A stretch of 64,000 nt of DNA from NCBI GenBank assembly GCA_011503125.2, contig WWBZ02000002.1, positions 1,550,001 through 1,614,000 of the forward strand. The letters are read 5' to 3'. Below the pieces are notes generated by a model. That model was not told the DNA's origin. It worked only from the letters and a program-made list of their open reading frames with translations, and made no database searches. This document shows positions 58,459 through 64,000 of this stretch, in pieces; position 1 is the stretch's first letter, and each line of letters opens with the position of its first letter. The stretch is from Botryosphaeria dothidea (taxonomy: Eukaryota; Ascomycota; Dothideomycetes; Botryosphaeriales; Botryosphaeriaceae). The position numbers were made by a program, and so were the translations under genes.

Positions 58459-61400
58459 GGACAAAGCTCGAGTCATGATCATGCATCACCTGGCGTTAGG
58501 AACCACCGCATTCAGCATTAAGCGATCTTTGCTGCATCTTGACTTTTCTCACAGAACTGTTCTCTCTCCATCAACAAAATCCACTGCATTCTTCGCTGGC
58601 ATGTATACTATTTGTACGATTGGAAACGATGCTGAGGTTTGATCCTCAAACGATATTGGATTGGAAACACTTCATCGTCGGGGACTGAAGTCCAAGTAGT
58701 TCTTTGCCATGAGCGCGGCTAGATTGTGCTTCTTCGAAGTCGATCAGCTGTAGGACGGCTGTCCAGAGGGTATTGCATCCGATGGTTAGTGGCGACAGAC
58801 TTTAGCAAAGCTTGCCTCATGAGAAGTTGAGGCATTCATCTGGACGCAAGTGCATTGAGCTTTTAGTAATGACCAACCCGGACGAATTTTTCGATCCCAT
58901 AGAAACTTTAAATTGGCTTTCTATGGCAGTGTTGCATTCAGCGCCGACCATCAGCTGCAGTACTCTTCTGTACGAGGATGTACCAGCGATTCATGGGGGT
59001 AATCATACCGTCCGGCCCATCGCCGCCTTGAATGTCAACCTTCCCGTTATAGTACTGCGGCTCCAGCAGCGCGGATCCAGACGCCATAGCTGTGGATTGA
59101 GATGTGCCAACCATTGTGTGGTCTTCCCTCTTTCAGGAATGGGGCAGAGTTTTATGAGCCAAGCAGCGTCACTTGCTATCGCGTCGTATTCTACCAATAT
59201 GCTGTCCACCACAAGTTCCGTTCATATACTCAAAATGGAAGCAAGTCGCGAGCTGCAGGGCTTGTCTGCACGACCTTAGCCTTGCATTTCGGCTCCCCAG
59301 ATTTACAGAGCAAGACAAGATAAGTGATAACTCAGTTCGGACATCAGGACTATACAACATCGCGCGGTCGGACAGTCAGCTGCTGGAAGTCCGACACAGC
59401 TTTGCGAGGGAGACCTTGTCCACGGTGACCGATACGAAGACCAGAGCGCCAAAATGTCAGCCCGCGAGACGTGTCTGGCGCTGTGTCGTGTCGCAGGTAG
59501 ATGCGGCCGCAGTATTAGATGGCGAGTCTCCCAGAGGTACGGCTTTAGACGTTACAATGCGCTAAAGTTGTGACCTCTATGCTTTCCCCGGCTTGTTGAG
59601 GTCCCGATTACCAACGCAGTGGGAACATCCGTCCTGGCAACGGTCGACCTGCATCTGCATCCAAGATGATGCTCAGCCGTAGTTGCAGTAAATACGGTCG
59701 CCTGTGGTCCTGTGATGTAAATGCCTGCCCGTTGTTATTATTCTGTGCTGCGGGGCTCTGGGCCGACTCTTACGTACATGGTGCGAAGTTATGACTGCGA
59801 TGTGATATGTACGCACGTCAGCATTCATTTACTTTCAGGTTTCAGAATACTTGGACAGCATGAGCATGGTGCAGGTTCAGGTGATGACTGATGATTTGCG
59901 GACGCTGTAGCAACGAGAGCTCTAGAGTAGAATCCATGGCGCAGTTTGTGGTCAAAAAAAGGATTAACGGAGGTAGAATTTTTACCATCGTATTTCGACG
60001 TGCGAATCCATATTCGCTCGGAGAGCAAGACTATCCCAGTCAATGAAGCTGATAAAATTCGATAGCAGTTACCCAAAAATGAGAGGAAAGACACATAAAG
60101 AAAAGCTCCTCGAAGAGACACTGAAGCATGCGAAAAGGAGCTTGGTGGAAATTAGTAGAACCCATATCGAATTTGATAGAAAGCTTGAGGACGTGTACCG
60201 GAGTCTGATACCATTTCTCTACGTCTCCTCCACATACATCACAGCAACCGCAAGGGAAACATGGCTGAAAGCACAGCTCCAATAGACGACTCCTTCCCGT
60301 CCCGGCTGCAACGGCGGGCCCGAAGCAAGGCACAGCACAGACAGTCCTGTGACATCCTCACCGGGCGTGGCAATGGCAACGAAGTCAATGCTCTGGTACC
60401 CACGGAGATGAGGAACCTCAATCGTCCGTCACCAGGAAGACGTGTCGACGATCCACGGGTATCAGCTGGCGGCGTGAGCAGATCAACGGCCGCAAAGGTA
60501 AGAAGAGCCGCTCGTGGCGGTTGGAGCGGTCAGTCTTGCAGGTGATTCAGAGGCGCCTTCGGCGGTTAGCCATTGCCCCATGCCTCTCGCTCGTGTGCAG
60601 TCAAGACATCATCTATTGCTACCGCTGTAGGCGCTTCGGCAAGGCAAAACCGCCCGTTTTGCAGATTGTTTCCTTTTTCCAACGCCCCTTGCGGGTGTGG
60701 AAAGGATGACGGGGTGGGCCATGCGACGCATGTCCGTAACATGTGGACACTGCGGGCGTTCTTTGCGTTTCTGGCCTTGGCAGGAAAAGGGTGTTGGACA
60801 AGACATGGTTTGATTCAAAACACTCTGGCTTCGGTTCCGTGGCTGCGGTTTCTGGGCTTCGTTCGAGCTGGCGCTGGCTGGCTGACGGTGGTCCCAGCTG
60901 CATTGCGTTCTGCTTTAGGCATTGACATGCAACGGCGCGGGAGCTCGTATAGTCCGCTCTGCTGGGTCCGGACAACAGGTTCGCAGTGGGAGCAACACGG
61001 CTGAGAGAATGGAGGCTAATAAAGTCAAAAATACGTCGATCGGCATCCCAGTTAGACTCGCTGCTTTCGGTCAGAGCTATTGTTTCTATCTTGGTCAGCG
61101 AAAAAGAGCTATTTATTCGAGTTGTCCGATGCCCGTGCAGGCTGTTCGTAGAGATTGACCATGGTGACATATGCTGTACTACGCCAGCTGTCTGTGCTAC
61201 TCCCACCTTCCAACCACCCTCCCAACGCCCTCGAGACGTCCTCAAACGTCGACACGCGCGCCAGCCGCACCCCTTCATGTAAGGTTCAGCCGAATCAAGG
61301 CTTCCAGAAGGCACGGAGATGCAGCCAGTGGGCCTCGTATGCTCTTACGCTACGCCTCGTGACGCATACGCGCGCGAGAGGCTGGTGGGTGGAATGTTCA

Positions 61401-62718
61401 GCTGATGCAAGGGAGAGGTTGAGCCATGTGTCAGGGATGGCATCGTCCACACACGCTCCTGGCGGTTGGGACGTGGAAACTCACCGCGTCTTTCGAGAAA
61501 CCTCGGACGTGGACAGAAGAAGACGCTGCAGCATTCGAAGATAGAAAAGGCTGCGAGGCAGGTGACCCAAGATACAATGGAGGCGCAGTTGATTGGGATA
61601 GACGTCGGCGGCTCAAGGCTGCATATGCTGCTGCGTGTTGATGAAAAAACAGCAGACACGGACCATCGGTCGAGACGTTTAGCAGTTGCGTCATGCAGCG
61701 CCCTGAACACCACCAAGACACGAGCAATTGAACGGCAGTCCTTCCTCACCAGCCTCGATGAAATGCTTGGCAGCAAGACACGATCATTCTTAGAAAGTGA
61801 TTGGAAGTGTGGAAATTTTTGCTGGGTCCAAGAAAGACGAAGGAAAAAACGGGAGCCTGTGCCTCAAAACACGTTATCGGTTCGGCCGAGGCCAGCAAAC
61901 ACGCACGCCCTCACGGACGAGTCATGTTTTTATGGAGCTGTTGTAGGAGGGCTCCGAGACTCCTTGCAGCAGTCGTGGTGCTGCTGGAGTTCTGTTTGCT
62001 ATTGGCGATGGCGAGGTGGTGGACGAGCATTGGTCGCCACGTTGATGAGCAAGAGCGTTATAAAAGACGTTGGAGGGCTGATGTCATGCTTGTCAATGGC
62101 TGACTCTCGTCCAGTCGCGCCATAGCTAAAGCCAGCAGCGGGCCGAGCAGACAAGCCTCTAGCCACGAGTCAAGCTTCGCCCGCGCCTTCAATGCGCGTG
62201 CGGTCCTTGATCCGACGACTTCACAGCAACTATCCGACGTGGTCCACGTCGGTCGCTCCCGTCCAATTTCGCCGCAATCACCATGCTGTTCACGCGTCTG
62301 CGGCGGGCTGGCAGGCTGGGAGAGAGGCAGCCCCAGCAACACGACCTGGGCCGAGTCCGCGCCGTCGGCCGCCATTTTCCTGGGCCGAGACGGAAGCCAC
62401 TTGCCGCGTCTTGCTGCCTCTCGCGCCACTGCTTCCATCGGTCCTAGCGGTGCAAATGCCCTGCCTATCCCCGCGGCCGATCTTCGCGGCGGCAGCCAGA
62501 GCGGGCCCTGCGTGACGGAATTAAGTGATTGCTTTGTAAAAGGCCAGCCGCCGTTTCTCCTCTCTCTAAGCATGGACTCCTCACCTGCGATTTCGCTGTG
62601 TGCGTGCCGTAGTCTGTGAGCTGGAAACCGTTTTTTAAGAAAAGACTGTTCGCACCTCCGTGCCAGAGATATTTCGCCGTCGATTCCCTTTGCGCCGCTC
62701 GCTAGCGCAATCCTGTGG
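58459..62718. other. Gene-poor stretch of 4.3 kb, no supported gene
   Basis: Many medium-length open frames (for example 60619-61314 minus, 61466-62125 plus, 62058-62963 minus) overlap on both strands with no recognisable domain or consistent splice chain. A segment at 58811-58840 resembles one at 31771-31800. The last 200 bases are the promoter of the MFS gene. Could hold non-coding RNA or orphan genes. Confidence 0.5.
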
Positions 62719-63778
62719 ATGATGTCACGGGCCCGATCCGCCTCGAGCAGTAGCGACAGCAGCAACTCCCACTCCCAGCTTCCTGCAGATGGATCGACCG
62801 AGAAGAGCGTCGCCGGAACCGTGCCCGGTGACGAGGAGAAGCACCTAGGGCTGACCGGAGTGGATGCGACAAGGACCAGGACGTTTGAGCCGATAAGGGG
62901 CGAGGATGGGGACAACGCCGCCCGCAACAGTCGGCCACAGAGCCGGAGCCGGAGCTTGCACACCGTGCAATCGCATCGATCATATGCCGCCGGGGATGGC
63001 TACACATGCTGGGATGAGGAGGAGCCCGCCGCGCCCTGCGAGGCCTTCGAAATCACATGGGCCTCTCAGCCAGAATCAAAGGCCTCGCAGACCGTCCGGA
63101 ATCCTCGCCTCATGAGCATCGCTAGGAGGTGGCTCATCGTCATTATCGTGTCTTCCAGCTCGCTTTGCGTGTAAGTGTTGTGCTGCTCCCGTCGACCCTG
63201 TGTTGCCTGAGCAGAGGAACTCCAAAAATAATTATCCAATTTTTCTCCATCTTATTTTTGAGCAGAGGCGTTGTATGGTCGGATTTTGGGGCTAACCAGA
63301 GCATTTTTCTCTCAGGACATGCGCGTCGTCCATTTACACCAGCACCTACGGCCAGCTGACTTCCGAGTTCCACAGCTCGCGGATCGTGGCTACGCTAGGC
63401 CTGTCCCTCTTCGTCGCGGGCTTGGGATGCGGGCCTATGATTCTAAGCCCCTTATCTGAAGTACGTGTGACAGACGTGCTGACCGCGTGCGTCTGCACGC
63501 CTTTGCGCCGGCTGCCGTCTTTTTTTTTTTTTTTTGCTAATCGCTGACCAGTTTTACGGCCGCCGACCTATCTATATCGTTTCCTACAGCTTCTTTCTCA
63601 TTTGGCTGATTCCTTGCGCCGTAGCGCAGAACATGGCCACTACCCTCGTGGCCCGATTCCTCGATGGCCTCGCCGGATCGGCTTTCCTCAGCGTGGCTGG
63701 TGGAACAGTGGGCGACTGCTTCGCGAGGCACGAGCTCTCCGCTCCAATGATGATTTACACAGCATCGCCGTTCATTGG
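62719..63778 (+). CDS. DHA1-type MFS multidrug transporter, 5' part (runs toward window end)
   Basis: Drug/H+ antiporter-like transporter. Exons 62719-63170, 63316-63460 and 63552-63778 encode about 274 residues; donor GTAAGC at 63779 opens a further intron. Seen: a 140-residue Ser/Arg/Glu-rich cytosolic N terminus, WLIVIIVSSSSLCVTCASSIY formed across intron 1 and cut here, STYGQLTSEFHSSRIVATLGL, SLFVAGLGCGPMILSPLSE, the loop motif FYGRRPIYIVSY, and ARFLDGLAGSAFLSVAGGTV cut at its core. The order matches the first four spans of Flr1/Tpo-like carriers. The expected next exon (PELGP-like after FIG) is not visible in the remaining 222 bases, so it lies beyond the window or the gene is truncated. 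A 16-T run lies in intron 2 just before the acceptor. Confidence 0.82.
63520..63535 (+). repeat. Poly-T run in intron 2 of the MFS gene
   Basis: Sixteen consecutive T, 17 bases before the AG acceptor at 63550-63551, serving as or next to the polypyrimidine tract. Confidence 0.85.
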
Positions 63779-64000
63779 GTAAGCCTCTATCCCCCATATT
63801 TTAGCATAAACTCCTATGATCTGCGCGGCTGGGCTTTCTGGATCGCCGCGTGGCTGTCCCCGCCGCATACTCTCCGCCTCTGAGCTCCTTGAATTTGCCG
63901 GAAAAGCAGAGTGGTCGCGGTCGACCCAGTGTGGGCAGCTGCAGCCGCACCGCTCGCTGCATAAGCAGGGCGAGCTCAGGTCAGGGGTACTGCTAAGGCA

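Noticed and set aside
60619..61314. 231-codon minus-strand ORF
   Set aside because: No domain, no promoter or splice context, and composition like random GC-rich sequence.
61466..62125. 219-codon plus-strand ORF as a protein gene
   Set aside because: IGIDVGGS looks a little like a sugar-kinase phosphate loop, but no other kinase motif follows and the rest is Arg/Ser/Trp-rich without structure.

Overview
The window is nuclear DNA of a filamentous ascomycete (Pezizomycotina; Dothideomycetes is my best guess, from gene style only). The grounds are short GT..AG introns of about 50-140 bases with CTGAC/CTAAC-like branch sites, a Cys tRNA with a small intron, a Zn2Cys6 regulator, mitochondrially targeted complex I and SDR proteins, and TpA-rich repeat DNA carrying solo LTRs. 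There are no operons, CRISPR arrays or prophage-like blocks. I count 18 probable protein genes (two cut by the window edges), one likely degraded gene, one tRNA and two solo LTRs. Exon structures were worked out by hand from reading frame, splice signals and family motifs.

Layout: 1-4182 holds a divergent pair encoding the carboxyltransferase (beta) and biotin carboxylase/biotin carrier (alpha) subunits of an acyl-CoA carboxylase. 5221-8036 is a large membrane protein of unknown function, followed by tRNA-Cys. 9691-11206 is a Ysc84-type actin-patch SH3 protein. 12103-15412 has two unrelated SDR oxidoreductases. About 3.9 kb follow with no gene I can support. A broken cysteine-rich membrane-protein gene and a Zn2Cys6 regulator lie at 19.4-22.5 kb. 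24291-29937 is NOT4, a CCR4-NOT ubiquitin ligase, which appears able to make short and long forms. It is divergent from the 30 kDa subunit of respiratory complex I (30369-31444). A DUF1349 protein and a CorA-like membrane protein fill 32.7-38.0 kb. 39865-42303 is a secreted glucoamylase with a starch-binding domain.

From 43.0 to 44.2 kb is a repeat island with two solo LTRs, each with its own target-site duplication. It is followed by MED7, an SLC35E3-like nucleotide-sugar transporter, a PAP2 lipid phosphatase, a Vba-type multispan transporter, a small hypothetical protein, BYE1 (PHD-TFIIS-SPOC), divergent from a ZNF830-like protein that seems to lack its zinc finger, a second gene-poor stretch (58.5-62.7 kb), and the 5' part of a DHA1-type MFS transporter.

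Most of this is core eukaryotic machinery (transcription: NOT4, MED7, BYE1; respiration: complex I; metabolism: carboxylase, glucoamylase, SDRs). I did not find a convincing new multi-gene system. The observations most worth following up are the dual-ended NOT4 gene, the divergent carboxylase pair without clear mitochondrial presequences, the zinc-finger-less ZNF830 relative and the nested solo LTRs.
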